From DAOUAE01 sp034433795 (GTDB lineage Bacteria; Chloroflexota; UBA6077; FW602-bin22; DAOUAE01), in assembly GCA_034433795.1 (NCBI GenBank), contig DAOUAE010000099.1, positions 22,014 to 86,013 on the forward strand: DNA of 64,000 nucleotides, in the 5' to 3' direction. The notes below the pieces were generated by a model. It searched no databases. It saw only the letters and a program-made list of their open reading frames with translations, and was not told the DNA's origin. Made by a program: the position numbers and the translations under genes. Below are positions 24,441 to 33,484 of the stretch, one piece after another (position 1 is the first letter of the stretch; every line of letters starts with the position of its first letter).

Positions 24441-25433
24441 ATGGTCCGTCCGACCGACTGGCCGCCGACCGGCTTCATCGGCGCCGGACGCCTGGGCTGG
24501 GCCCTGGCCACTGCCCTGGCCCGCCGGGGCTGGCCGGTGGTGGCCTGCGCCAGCCAGCAGGGCGAGAGCGCCCGGCGCCTGGCCGCCGCCATCCCCGGCT
24601 GCGTCGCCACCACGGCCACCGGCGTGGTCGAACGCAGCCGGCTGGTCGTCCTGGCCGTGCCCGACCGGGCCATCGCCCCGCTGGCCGCAGCCCTGCCTTG
24701 GCAGCCCGGCCAGGGGGTGGTGCACCTGAGCGGGGCGCTGGGCCTGGAGGTCCTGGCGCCGGTTCGCGCTAGAGGCGGCGCGGTCGGCCGGCTCCATCCG
24801 CTGCTCAGCGCCCCACCGGTGGGGAGCGCCGACGACCCGTTCGCGGGGATCTTCTGCGCCGTTGAGGCCGAGCCGGCCCTCCAGCCGGTGCTGGCCGATC
24901 TGGTCCAGACGCTGGGGGCGCACCTCCTCCGGCTCCCGGCCCTCGACGCCACCGGCCGGGCGCTCTACCACGTCGCGGCCGTGCTGGTCGGCAACTACAG
25001 CCTGACGCTCCTGGCGCTGGCCAGCGATCTCCTGGCCCGCCTCGGCCTGCCGCCTGCGACCGCCCGGCCGGCGCTCCTGGGGCTCTGGCGCTCGGTCCTG
25101 CGGAATCTGGAACAGGTCCCGCCGGAGGCGGCCCTGACTGGCCCGGTGGCCCGCGGGGACGTGGCCACCGTCGCCCAGCACCTGGCCGCCCTGGGCCAGA
25201 CCGATCCCACCCTGGCCCGGCTCTACGCCCTGCTGGGCCAGGCGACCCTCGGGCTGGTCTGGTCCCGGCTGCCGGCGACCGCAAGGACAGTGCTGGCCGC
25301 CCGGCTGGCCGAGGCGCATCAGGACCCCTGGCCCAACATGGACCAGAAAGGAGAGGGGCATGCGGATCACGACCGCGACTCTGCGCGAGTACAAGCAGCG
25401 CGGCGAGAAGATCACGATGGTCACGGCCTATGA
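24441..25433 (+). CDS. Rossmann-fold and DUF2520 oxidoreductase, candidate ketopantoate reductase
   Basis: A 330-residue two-domain protein. The N-terminal NAD(P)-binding domain starts TGFIGAGRLGWALATALARRG, and the C-terminal helical DUF2520 domain includes HPLLSAPP, FAGIFCAVEAE and YHVAAVLVGNYSLTLLALA. It begins at ATG 24441 behind AGGAG and runs 74 bases into panB in another frame; its last 25 residues are probably not functional. The position directly before panB-panC suggests it supplies the missing ketopantoate-to-pantoate reduction, since no panE is present in the window. That role is inferred from context; the fold (6-phosphogluconate-dehydrogenase-like) is compatible. Confidence 0.85.
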   Translation: MVRPTDWPPTGFIGAGRLGWALATALARRGWPVVACASQQGESARRLAAAIPGCVATTATGVVERSRLVVLAVPDRAIAPLAAALPWQPGQGVVHLSGALGLEVLAPVRARGGAVGRLHPLLSAPPVGSADDPFAGIFCAVEAEPALQPVLADLVQTLGAHLLRLPALDATGRALYHVAAVLVGNYSLTLLALASDLLARLGLPPATARPALLGLWRSVLRNLEQVPPEAALTGPVARGDVATVAQHLAALGQTDPTLARLYALLGQATLGLVWSRLPATARTVLAARLAEAHQDPWPNMDQKGEGHADHDRDSARVQAARREDHDGHGL

Positions 25434-26226
25434 CTATCCGACCGCCCGCCTGGCCGATGAGGCCGGGGTCGAGGTGATCCTGGTCGGCGACAGCCTGGGG
25501 ATGGTCGTTCTGGGCTACGAGTCGACCATCCCGGTGACGATGGCCGATATGCTCCACCACACCCGGGCCGTCACCCGGGCTGTCCGGCGAGCGCTGGTGG
25601 TGGCCGACCTGCCCTTCCTGAGCTACCACGTCTCGCCAGAGGAGGCGCTGCGCAACGCCGGACGGCTGGTCCAGGAGGGCGGGGCCCAGGCGGTCAAACT
25701 GGAGGGGGGAGCGCCGGTGGTCGAAACGGTGCGGCGGCTGGTCCAGGCCGGGATCCCGGTCCTGGGGCACCTAGGACTGACGCCGCAGTCCGTCCACCAG
25801 CTCGGCGGCTACCGCGTCCAGGGGCGGACGGTCGCGGCAGCCCGCCAGCTCCTGGCCGACGCCCTGGCCCTGGAGGAGGCCGGCGCCTTCGGGATTGTCC
25901 TGGAGCTGGTCCCGGCCCAGCTGGCGGCGGCCATCACGCGCCGGCTGCGTATCCCCACCATCGGCATCGGCGCCGGCCCCGACTGCGACGGCCAAGTGCA
26001 GGTCCTGCACGATATGCTCGGCCTCTCGGGCGAGCGGCTGCCCCGCCACGCCCGGCGCTACGCCGACCTGGCCACCGCCATCCGCCAGGCCCTCACCACC
26101 TACTGCCAGGAGGTCAAGCAGGGAGTCTTTCCGACGGCGGCCCACAGCGTGAGCGCTCCCCCCGAGGTGCTGGAGTTCCTTCAGGAGGTCTCGCCGGCGG
26201 TCACGGTTCCATCCGAGGGGCGCTGA
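25360..26226 (+). CDS. panB: 3-methyl-2-oxobutanoate hydroxymethyltransferase
   Basis: Makes ketopantoate from 2-oxoisovalerate and methylene-tetrahydrofolate. 288 residues; diagnostic segments are KITMVTAYDYPTARLADEAG, VILVGDSLGMVVLGYEST (metal-binding Asp), VVADLPFLSYHVSPEEAL, GIPVLGHLGLTPQSVHQLGG and IPTIGIGAGPDCDGQVQVLHD. ATG 25360 follows AAAGGAGAGG, a good Shine-Dalgarno, even though it lies inside the end of the DUF2520 gene. Confidence 0.97.
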   Translation: MRITTATLREYKQRGEKITMVTAYDYPTARLADEAGVEVILVGDSLGMVVLGYESTIPVTMADMLHHTRAVTRAVRRALVVADLPFLSYHVSPEEALRNAGRLVQEGGAQAVKLEGGAPVVETVRRLVQAGIPVLGHLGLTPQSVHQLGGYRVQGRTVAAARQLLADALALEEAGAFGIVLELVPAQLAAAITRRLRIPTIGIGAGPDCDGQVQVLHDMLGLSGERLPRHARRYADLATAIRQALTTYCQEVKQGVFPTAAHSVSAPPEVLEFLQEVSPAVTVPSEGR

Positions 26227-26284
26227 GGCGCCTGGCGGCCATCCGGACCGGTCGGTCATTCCCACCTGTTCTGCGGAGGCACCG

Positions 26285-27127
26285 ATGGAGACCGTCACCA
26301 CCATCGCCGATCTGCGGGCCCGCCGGGCCCGGCTGCCCAGTCCGGTCGGCCTGGTGCCGACGATGGGGTACCTGCACGCCGGCCACTGCGCTCTCATCGC
26401 CCGGGCCCGGGCCGAGTGCGCTTCGGTTATCGTCACCGTCTTCGTCAACCCCACCCAGTTCGGCCCCCACGAGGACTACGCCCGCTACCCGCGCGACCTG
26501 GCCCGGGACCAGCGGCTGGCGGCCGAGGCCGGGGCCGATCTCCTCTTCGCCCCATCGGTCGAGGAGATGTACCCGCCCGGCTTCGCCACCTTCGTCGGGG
26601 TCGGTCCCCCGGCCCTGCGCTGGGAGGGCGAGCGCCGGCCGGGCCACTTCCGGGGGGTGGCCACCATCGTCACCAAACTCTTCGCCCTGACCCAGCCCGA
26701 CCGGGCCTACTTCGGCGAGAAAGATTACCAGCAACTCCTGGTGGTCAGGCGCCTGGTGGCCGACCTCAATCTGCCGGTGACCATCGTCGGCTGCCCGACC
26801 GTCCGCGAGCCCGACGGCCTGGCCCTGAGTTCCCGCAACGTTTACCTGAGGCCGGAGGAGCGCTCGCGGGCCGCCGCCCTCTACCGGGCCCTGCAGACCG
26901 CCCAGGCGCTGCTGGCGGCCGGCGAACGGCGCGGCGCGGTCCTGGTCGACCAGATGGCGGCGGTCATCGCCGCCGACGGGCTGGACCTGGACTACGCGGC
27001 CGTCGTTGACCCCGAGACCCTCGAGCCGCTGGACCTGGTGACCGGTCCGGCCAGGGCCCTCATCGCCGCCCGGCTGGGGGGTGTCCGCCTCATCGACAAC
27101 CTGGCCCTTTTGCCCCCGAGCGGCTAA
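26285..27127 (+). CDS. panC: Pantothenate synthetase (pantoate-beta-alanine ligase)
   Basis: Joins pantoate and beta-alanine with ATP. 280 residues with the nucleotidyltransferase signature VGLVPTMGYLHAGHCALI (the HxGH site), VTVFVNPTQFGPHEDYARYP, YFGEKDYQQLLVVRR and GLALSSRNVYL (KMSKS-like). 58 bases separate it from panB. panD (aspartate decarboxylase) is not in the window, so beta-alanine must be made from elsewhere. Confidence 0.97.
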   Translation: METVTTIADLRARRARLPSPVGLVPTMGYLHAGHCALIARARAECASVIVTVFVNPTQFGPHEDYARYPRDLARDQRLAAEAGADLLFAPSVEEMYPPGFATFVGVGPPALRWEGERRPGHFRGVATIVTKLFALTQPDRAYFGEKDYQQLLVVRRLVADLNLPVTIVGCPTVREPDGLALSSRNVYLRPEERSRAAALYRALQTAQALLAAGERRGAVLVDQMAAVIAADGLDLDYAAVVDPETLEPLDLVTGPARALIAARLGGVRLIDNLALLPPSG

Positions 27128-27157
27128 AATAACCGGCAGACGCATCTCGGAGGCCCG

Positions 27158-27706
27158 ATGCCGCCGTTCCGCTACTGTCCGCTCTGCGCCAGCCCGCTGG
27201 TCCGTCGCCGCCCGCCCGACGACTCCCTGGAGCGTCAGGTCTGCCCGGCCTGCGGCCGGGTCTGGTACAAGAACGCCAAGCCCTGCGTCGGTGCTCTCAT
27301 CACCCAGAACGGACGGGTGCTGCTGGCCCGGCGGGCCGGGCCCCCGGCCGCCGGCGCCTGGGACCTCCCCGGCGGCTTCCTGGAGGCCTGGGAGCACCCG
27401 GAGGCGGGGCTGGTCCGCGAGATCCAGGAGGAGACCGGGCTCACCGTCCGCCCGGTCCGCCTCCTGGGCATTTTCCCGGATCGCTATGGGGCCGATGGCG
27501 ACTACACCCTGAACCTGCACTATCTCGCCGAGGTCGTGGCCGGTGTCCCCACCCCGGCCAGCGATGTGGCCGCTCTGGCCTGGTTCGGCCCCGACGAGAT
27601 CCCGGCCGACCTGGCCTTCGCCAACGTCCGCCAGGCTCTGGCCGCCTGGCGGGAGTGGGTGACCCGGCCGCCCGCGTGCTCCAACTCCCCGGAGGCCGGC
27701 TGCTGA
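27158..27706 (+). CDS. NUDIX hydrolase with N-terminal zinc ribbon
   Basis: Hydrolyses a nucleoside diphosphate linked to another moiety. 182 residues: a four-Cys ribbon (CPLC residues 7-10, CPAC about 29-32) and a NUDIX domain with the full box GFLEAWEHPEAGLVREIQEE followed by TGL. The ribbon plus NUDIX layout recalls NudC/NADH pyrophosphatase-like or NrtR-free family members, but the substrate is not clear. GGAGGCCCG precedes ATG 27158. The stop codon shares one base with the start of pyrD (TGATG), so the two are coupled. Confidence 0.88.
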   Translation: MPPFRYCPLCASPLVRRRPPDDSLERQVCPACGRVWYKNAKPCVGALITQNGRVLLARRAGPPAAGAWDLPGGFLEAWEHPEAGLVREIQEETGLTVRPVRLLGIFPDRYGADGDYTLNLHYLAEVVAGVPTPASDVAALAWFGPDEIPADLAFANVRQALAAWREWVTRPPACSNSPEAGC

Positions 27707-28896
27707 TGTCCCGCTCCGCCCGTCCGGCGACCGCCAGAGCCGCCGTGACCACGCACCTGACCGCTCGCCAGAAACTGGCCACCCGGCTGGCCGTTTCCGG
27801 CCAGTATGGCTACCGCTCGGCTCTTCGCCCTCTTCTCTTCCGCCTGGACCCGGAGCAGGCCCACGGGCTGGCGCTCCGGCTGCTGGCCCTGGTCCAGCGA
27901 ACCCCCGGACTCTGTTCGCTGCTCCGGTGGCTCTTCCTGGCGCCGGCGCCCGAACTGGTCGTCACCCTGGGCGGGCTGACCTTCCCCAACCCGGTCGGGG
28001 TGGCCGCCGGCCTCGACAAGAACGGCCTGGCGCCGGCGGCCCTGACCGCCCTCGGCTTCGGCCACGTCGAGGTGGGCACGGTGACGCCTGCTCCTCAGGC
28101 CGGCAACCCCCGCCCCCGGCTCTTTCGCCTGCCCGAGGACCGGGCGCTCATCAACCGGCTGGGCTTTCCCAACGATGGGGTCGAGGCGGTCGCCCGTCGT
28201 CTGCGTTCGGTCCGGCTGGCCCCAGCCCGTCTGGGCCTCAACATCGGCAAAGGGCGCGAGACCCCGCTGGAGCGGGCGGCGGAGGACTATCTGCTGCTCC
28301 TGGAGCGGCTCTTCGACCGGGCCGACTACATCGTCCTCAACGTCAGCTCGCCCAACACGCCGGACCTGCGTCAGCTGCAGGCCCGGCAGTGGCTCGACCC
28401 GCTGCTGCAGGCGCTCCAGGCGCGCAACCGGGCGCTGGCCGCCGCTCGTGGCCGCCCGCCGCGCCCGCTGTTCCTCAAGATCGCCCCCGACCTCACACCC
28501 GCCGACCTGGAGGCGATCGTGGCGGCCGCCCTGGCCCACGATCTGAACGGCCTCATCGCCACCAACACCACTGTCCGCCGTCCCTGGCTCCAGAGTCCGG
28601 CCCGGCGGGAGACCGGCGGGCTGAGCGGGCATCCCCTCCGCGAGACCGCCACCGCCCTGGTCCGGCGTCTCTACCGACTGACCGAGGGACGCCTGCCGAT
28701 TATCGGCGTCGGCGGCATCCTCAGCCCGGAGGACGCGCTGGAGCGGATCCGGGCCGGGGCCAGCCTGGTCCAGGTCTACACCGGCCTGGTCTACGAGGGA
28801 CCCTTCCTCGGCTGGCTGATCGCCCAGGGGATCCGGGCTCATCTTCACCGGACCGGTCTGCCCCACGTCGCCGACCTGGTCGGCCAGGATGTCTGA
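27706..28896 (+). CDS. pyrD: Dihydroorotate dehydrogenase (quinone), class 2
   Basis: Fourth step of pyrimidine synthesis, linked to the quinone pool at the membrane. From ATG 27706 it has 396 residues. The N-terminal helices (YGYRSALRPLLFRLDPEQAHGL split over two motifs) are those of class 2 enzymes, followed by FPNPVGVAAGLDKNG, GFGHVEVGTVTP, NRLGFPNDG, LNVSSPNTPDLR (catalytic Ser of class 2), LFLKIAPDLT, TNTTVRRP and IIGVGGILSPEDA. The N-terminus carries about 35 more residues than usual. No other pyr genes are near. Confidence 0.95.
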   Translation: MSRSARPATARAAVTTHLTARQKLATRLAVSGQYGYRSALRPLLFRLDPEQAHGLALRLLALVQRTPGLCSLLRWLFLAPAPELVVTLGGLTFPNPVGVAAGLDKNGLAPAALTALGFGHVEVGTVTPAPQAGNPRPRLFRLPEDRALINRLGFPNDGVEAVARRLRSVRLAPARLGLNIGKGRETPLERAAEDYLLLLERLFDRADYIVLNVSSPNTPDLRQLQARQWLDPLLQALQARNRALAAARGRPPRPLFLKIAPDLTPADLEAIVAAALAHDLNGLIATNTTVRRPWLQSPARRETGGLSGHPLRETATALVRRLYRLTEGRLPIIGVGGILSPEDALERIRAGASLVQVYTGLVYEGPFLGWLIAQGIRAHLHRTGLPHVADLVGQDV

Positions 28897-28933
28897 CCGA
28901 CCAGGCCCCGCCACGGCGCCGGTGGAGGGCGGT

Positions 28934-28962
28934 TTGACAAGCGGCCGGGGCCGGGCTAATAT
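28934..28962 (+). promoter_or_regulatory. Promoter of heme/siroheme operon
   Basis: TTGACA (28934-28939), exactly 17 bases, TAATAT (28957-28962), the best -35 in the window. Start near 28969, leader of about 35 bases before ATG 29004. Confidence 0.85.
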
Positions 28963-29003
28963 TCTGTCAGGGCCGCTCGCCGCGGGGCGCCCGACGAGGA
29001 GCG

Positions 29004-29645
29004 ATGGCCGCCCAGCGCTACTATCCTGTCTATCTTGATCTGGCCGGGAAGCCGTGTCTGGTGGTCGGCGGCGGCACCGTGGCCGAGGGCAAGGTCGAGG
29101 GCCTGTGCGAGTGCGCGGCTGCGGTGACCGTGATCAGCCCGACCGTTACCCCCCGGCTGGCCACGCTGGCTGCCTCCGGCGCGATCACCGTCCTCCGTCG
29201 TCCCTACCAGACGGGCGATGTGTGCGGCTACCGTCTGGTCATCGCCGCCACCGACGACCGGGCTCTGAACGCCCGGATCGCCCAGGAGGCGCGGGCCCAG
29301 GGGATCTGGGTCAACGCGGTCGACGACCCGGAGCACTGCGATTTCATCGCCTGCTCGGTCGTCCGCCGGGGTGACCTCACCCTGGGGATCTCGACCGCCG
29401 GGCTCAGCCCGGCCATGGCGCGCTGGGTCCGGGAGGAGCTGGAGGCGTTGATCCCGGAGGAGTTCGGGGCGCTGCTGGAGCTGCTGGCCGAGGCGCGGCG
29501 GGAACTCAAGGCGCGGGGCGCCATTCCGCCGTACTCTGTCTGGCGGGCGGCGATCTCCCCGACGGTGCTCGAGGCGCTGGCCCGGGGCGACCGCGCCACG
29601 GCCCGGACCGCCCTGTGGCGTGGCCTGGCCCTCCCGGCGGTCTGA
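29004..29645 (+). CDS. Precorrin-2 dehydrogenase / sirohydrochlorin ferrochelatase (siroheme synthase N-domain)
   Basis: Oxidises precorrin-2 to sirohydrochlorin and may insert iron to give siroheme. 213 residues, like the stand-alone CysG N-domain, Met8p or YlnF proteins: YYPVYLDLAGKPCLVVGGGTVAEGKVEGL (NAD-binding, described in two parts), LVIAATDDRALN, and NAVDDPEHCDFI with the conserved catalytic Asp, then the dimerisation segment ISTAGLSPAMARWVREELE. AGGAG precedes ATG 29004. It is the first gene of the operon and works with the CobA domain two genes down. Confidence 0.93.
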   Translation: MAAQRYYPVYLDLAGKPCLVVGGGTVAEGKVEGLCECAAAVTVISPTVTPRLATLAASGAITVLRRPYQTGDVCGYRLVIAATDDRALNARIAQEARAQGIWVNAVDDPEHCDFIACSVVRRGDLTLGISTAGLSPAMARWVREELEALIPEEFGALLELLAEARRELKARGAIPPYSVWRAAISPTVLEALARGDRATARTALWRGLALPAV

Positions 29646-29712
29646 CCCCCCACCGGCCCGGTGTGCTCGCTCCGGCAAACCGACCCTCAGCGGAGGAGAA
29701 ACAGACAGCGCG

Positions 29713-31068
29713 ATGGTGATCCTGGCGCTGGGCGTCCACTACAAGAGCGCGCCGGTGGCGGTGCGCGAGCGCGTGGCCTTCGCCCCCGACGACCTGCCCA
29801 CGGCGCTGGCCGCCCTGCGGGAGTACGTCGCCGAGGGGGCCATCCTCTCGACCTGCAACCGCACCGAGATCTACGCCCTGGTCGGCCACGTCCATTCGGG
29901 CGGCAAGAACCTGCGCCGCTTCCTCAGCGAGAGCCGGGGCGTGCCAGCGGCTGATCTCGACTCCTATCTCCGCTGGTACTGCCAGGAGGAGGCCGTCCGT
30001 CACCTCTTTCGGGTGGCCGCCGGTCTGGACTCGATGGTCCTGGGCGAACCCCAGATCCTGGGGCAGGTGCGTGAGGCCTGGACGCTGGCCCGGCAGGCCG
30101 GAAGTCTGGGGCCGGTGCTGGAGAACCTCTTCCGCGAGGCGGTGGTGGTCGGCAAGCGGGCCCGTCGGGAGACCGGCATCAGCCGGCACGCCGTCTCGGT
30201 GAGCTCCGCCGCCGTCGTTCTGGCCCGGCAGGTGGTGGGGGACTTCGCGGGCTGCACCGTGGCGGTCATCGGGGTCGGCAAGATGGGCGAGCAGGCGGCG
30301 GAGCTGCTGGTGGAGAACGGCGCCCGCCGGCTGCTGGTCCTCAACCGCACGGCCGCCCGTGCGCAGGATCTGGCCGACCGGCTGGGCGGCCAGGCTCTCC
30401 CGCTCGACCGGCTGGCGGAGGCGCTGGTCCAGGCCGATGTGGTGATCACCTCGACCGGGGCGCCGACGCCGATCGTGACCGCCGCGCTGGTCGAGAGTCT
30501 CCTGGCCCGGCGCGCTGGCCGGCCGCTCTGTCTCATCGACATCGCCGTGCCCCGCGATGTCGAGCCAGCGGTCGGGCGTCTGCCGCGCGTTCGCCTTTAT
30601 AATATCGATGATCTGCAGGCGGTGTGCACGGCCAACCTCGGCGAACGGGCCCGCGAGGTCGACCGGGTCGAGGCTCTGGTCGCCGAGCACGTGGAGCGCT
30701 TCCGTCTGTGGTGGCAGGCCCGTGAGGTCGTGCCGACCATCGCCGCCCTGCGCCAGCGGGCCGAGGAGATCCGCCAGGCCGAGCTGGCCCGAGCCCTGGC
30801 CCGGCTGGGTCATCTCTCGGAACGCGATCGGCAGGTGGTCAGCGCCCTCTCGGTGGCCATCGTCAACAAACTGCTGCACCGGCCGATCACCCGCCTGAAG
30901 GAAGTGGCCGACAGTCGGAGCTACAGCCGGGCCCTGCGCGATCTCTTCGGGCTGGACCCGCTGCCGCTCGACGGCCCGGCCGCCCAGGAGCAGCCCGACG
31001 ATGCCGACCCTGCGCGTGGGAACACGGGCCAGCCGGCTGGCCCTGACGCAGACACAGTCTGTTGTTGA
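29713..31068 (+). CDS. hemA: Glutamyl-tRNA reductase
   Basis: First step of the C5 route to 5-aminolevulinate. 451 residues; LSTCNRTEIYAL holds the nucleophile Cys48, followed by GLDSMVLGEPQILGQVREAW, the NADP domain VAVIGVGKMGEQAAELL and the helical dimerisation domain with HRPITRLKEVAD. ATG 29713 has GGAGGAG about 14 bases upstream, rather distant. The C-terminus is about 25 residues longer than needed and runs 68 bases into hemC in another frame. Confidence 0.96.
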   Translation: MVILALGVHYKSAPVAVRERVAFAPDDLPTALAALREYVAEGAILSTCNRTEIYALVGHVHSGGKNLRRFLSESRGVPAADLDSYLRWYCQEEAVRHLFRVAAGLDSMVLGEPQILGQVREAWTLARQAGSLGPVLENLFREAVVVGKRARRETGISRHAVSVSSAAVVLARQVVGDFAGCTVAVIGVGKMGEQAAELLVENGARRLLVLNRTAARAQDLADRLGGQALPLDRLAEALVQADVVITSTGAPTPIVTAALVESLLARRAGRPLCLIDIAVPRDVEPAVGRLPRVRLYNIDDLQAVCTANLGERAREVDRVEALVAEHVERFRLWWQAREVVPTIAALRQRAEEIRQAELARALARLGHLSERDRQVVSALSVAIVNKLLHRPITRLKEVADSRSYSRALRDLFGLDPLPLDGPAAQEQPDDADPARGNTGQPAGPDADTVCC

Positions 31069-31927
31069 ACGGCTCCGCCAGCGCTACCCCGACCTGACCA
31101 TCACGCTGGTGCCGATCACCACGCGCGGCGACCGGGACCACCAGACACCGTTCGAGCGCCTGGGCGAGAGCGGCCTCTTCGTCAAAGAACTGCAGCGGGC
31201 GCTCCTGGCCGGCGAGATCGACCTGGCGGTCCACAGCCTCAAAGACCTGCCGGTGGCCCCACAGCCCGGACTGGAGATCGCCGCCGTTCCCCTCCGTGAG
31301 GACGCCCGTGACGCTCTGGTCAGCGCGACGGGCCAGGGGCTCTTCGCCCTGCCGGCCGGCGCCCGGGTCGGGACCAGCAGCCCCCGGCGGAGCGCCCAGG
31401 TCCGGGCCGCCCGCCCGGACCTGGTGATCCTGCCCCTCCGGGGCAACCTGGACACCCGCCTGCGCCGGCTCGAGGCCGGCGAGTACGACGCTATCATCGT
31501 GGCCGCCGCCGGCCTCCACCGCCTGGGCTGGGCCGACCGCATCACCGAGTACCTGCCCTTCGAGGTCTGCCTGCCCGCCGTCGGCCAGGGGGCCCTGGCC
31601 GTCGAGGCCCGCGCCGGCGACCCGGCCGCCATCCTGGCCCGGACGCTGACCGATCCGCTCGTCGAGGCGGCGGTCCGGGCCGAGCGGGCGCTCCTGGCCG
31701 CCCTGGGCGGCGGCTGCCACCTGCCGATCGCCGCCTATGCCACCCCGGAGGGCGACACCCTGTACCTGCGGGCGCTCATCGCCCAGCCCGACGGCCGCGC
31801 CCTGGTCCGGGCCGAGGGCCGCGGTCCGCGGACCGCACCGGAGACCCTGGGGCACACGGTGGCCCGGCGGCTCCTGGCCAGTGGCGGCGCCGACCTCCTG
31901 GCCGCCCGTCCCAGCGGGCGAGGGTGA
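31001..31927 (+). CDS. hemC: Hydroxymethylbilane synthase (porphobilinogen deaminase)
   Basis: Polymerises four porphobilinogens. 308 residues: LRVGTRASRLALTQTQ, GLFVKELQRALLAGEIDLAVHS, LKDLP, VGTSSPRRSAQ, LRGNLDTRLRRLEAG and the dipyrromethane cofactor Cys in GGGCHLPIAAYA. It starts inside hemA at ATG 31001 with CAGGAGCAG ahead of it. Intact and of normal length. Confidence 0.97.
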   Translation: MPTLRVGTRASRLALTQTQSVVERLRQRYPDLTITLVPITTRGDRDHQTPFERLGESGLFVKELQRALLAGEIDLAVHSLKDLPVAPQPGLEIAAVPLREDARDALVSATGQGLFALPAGARVGTSSPRRSAQVRAARPDLVILPLRGNLDTRLRRLEAGEYDAIIVAAAGLHRLGWADRITEYLPFEVCLPAVGQGALAVEARAGDPAAILARTLTDPLVEAAVRAERALLAALGGGCHLPIAAYATPEGDTLYLRALIAQPDGRALVRAEGRGPRTAPETLGHTVARRLLASGGADLLAARPSGRG

Positions 31928-31936
31928 GGCGAAACG

Positions 31937-33484
31937 ATGGCGGGCAAGGTCTACCTGGTCGGCGCCGGCCCGGGCGATCCCGGCCTCCTCACCGTCCGCG
32001 CTCAGGAACTCCTGCGCCAGGCCGAGGTCGTGGTCTACGACCGGCTGGCCGAGACCTGCCTGGCCGGCAATGTCCGGCCCGACGCCGAACTGGTTTACGT
32101 CGGCAAGCAGCCGGGCCAGCCAGCCCTCAGCCAGGAGGCCATCAACGCCCTGCTGATCGCCCGGGCCCGCGAGGGCAAGCAGGTGGTGCGGCTGAAGGGG
32201 GGCGATCCCTTCCTCTTCGGACGCGGGGGCGAGGAGGCCGAGGCCCTGGTGGCGGCCGGCATCCCCTTCGAGGTCGTGCCCGGGGTGACCTCGGCCCTGG
32301 CCGTGCCGGCCTACGCCGGCATCCCGGTCACCCACCGTGGGCTCTCCTCCTCGGTGGCCATCATCACCGGCCACGAGGACCCCAGCAAAGGGGAGACCAG
32401 CGTCCGCTGGGAGCACCTGGCCCGGGCGGTGGAGACGCTGGTGATCCTGATGGGGACCGAGAACCTGCCAGCCATCGTCGAGCGGCTGCTTCAGGCCGGA
32501 CGCTCGCCCGACACGCCCGCCGCCGCCATCCAGTGGGGCACCCTGCCTCACCAGCGGGTCATCTCGGCCCCGCTGGCCCGACTGCCGGCGGTGGCCCGCG
32601 AGGCCGGGCTGGGGGCGCCGGCCGTGATCGTCATCGGCCCGGTGGCCGCCCTCCACCCCTATCTCCGCTGGTTCAGCCGGCCGCCGCTGGCCGGCCGCCG
32701 TATCCTGGTGACCCGCGCCCAGGACCAGGCCGGGGCCCTCGTTCAAGCTCTGCGGGCCGCCGGAGCGGTGCCGATAGAACTACCGACCATCGTCATCGTC
32801 CCGGTCGACGATGAGACGCCCATTCGCCAGGCCATCGCCCGGCTGGCGGAGTACGACTGGGTGATCTTCACCAGCCAGAACGGGGTGGCCCGCTTCTTCG
32901 CCGTGCTCCAGGCCATGGGGGGCGACGCCCGAGCGTTCGGCCGGGCCCGCCTGGCGGCCATCGGGCCGGCGACGGCGGCGGCCCTGGCCGCGCGCGGCCT
33001 GCGGGCGGATCTCGTGCCGCCCGCGTACGTCGCCGAGGCGGTGGCCGAGGCCCTGATCGCCCAGGGGATCGCCGGCCGGCGGCTGCTCCTGGCCCGGGCG
33101 GCCGAGGCCCGGCCGGTTCTGCCCGAGCGGCTGCGGGCAGCCGGGGCGACGGTCGAGGTGCTGCCGCTCTACCGCACGGTCCCGCCGCCCGATCTGGCCG
33201 AACGGGCGCGGGCGCTCCTGACCGCGGAGAAAATCGACATCGTCACCTTCACCAGCGCCTCAACGGTCCGACACCTGGTGGCCGCCCTCGGTGGGACGGA
33301 CCTCCTCCGTTCGCTGACCGTCGCCTGCATCGGTCCGGTCACCGCCCAGGCCGCCGCCGAGCTGGGCCTGCGCGTTGATATCGTGGCTCCCGAGCATACG
33401 ATCCCGGGGCTGGTTGAGGCCCTGATCGCCCATGAAAGCACCCGGACTCTCCCGGAAGGAGGTGTGGTCCAGTGGAGACGGTGA
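31937..33484 (+). CDS. cobA-hemD: Fusion of uroporphyrinogen-III C-methyltransferase and uroporphyrinogen-III synthase
   Basis: A 515-residue fusion. The N-terminal SUMT domain (about residues 1-245) has VYLVGAGPGDPGLLTVRA, VRLKGGDPFLFGRGGEEAEAL, VPGVTSALAVPAYAGIPVTHR and ILMGTENL; it methylates uroporphyrinogen III to precorrin-2. The C-terminal HemD domain (about 250-510) has RRILVTRAQDQAGALVQAL, DWVIFTSQNGVARFF, LAAIGPATAAAL and FTSASTVRHL; it closes hydroxymethylbilane to uroporphyrinogen III. The fusion is common in Bacillota and Chloroflexota. The stop overlaps hemB by 13 bases. Confidence 0.95.
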   Translation: MAGKVYLVGAGPGDPGLLTVRAQELLRQAEVVVYDRLAETCLAGNVRPDAELVYVGKQPGQPALSQEAINALLIARAREGKQVVRLKGGDPFLFGRGGEEAEALVAAGIPFEVVPGVTSALAVPAYAGIPVTHRGLSSSVAIITGHEDPSKGETSVRWEHLARAVETLVILMGTENLPAIVERLLQAGRSPDTPAAAIQWGTLPHQRVISAPLARLPAVAREAGLGAPAVIVIGPVAALHPYLRWFSRPPLAGRRILVTRAQDQAGALVQALRAAGAVPIELPTIVIVPVDDETPIRQAIARLAEYDWVIFTSQNGVARFFAVLQAMGGDARAFGRARLAAIGPATAAALAARGLRADLVPPAYVAEAVAEALIAQGIAGRRLLLARAAEARPVLPERLRAAGATVEVLPLYRTVPPPDLAERARALLTAEKIDIVTFTSASTVRHLVAALGGTDLLRSLTVACIGPVTAQAAAELGLRVDIVAPEHTIPGLVEALIAHESTRTLPEGGVVQWRR

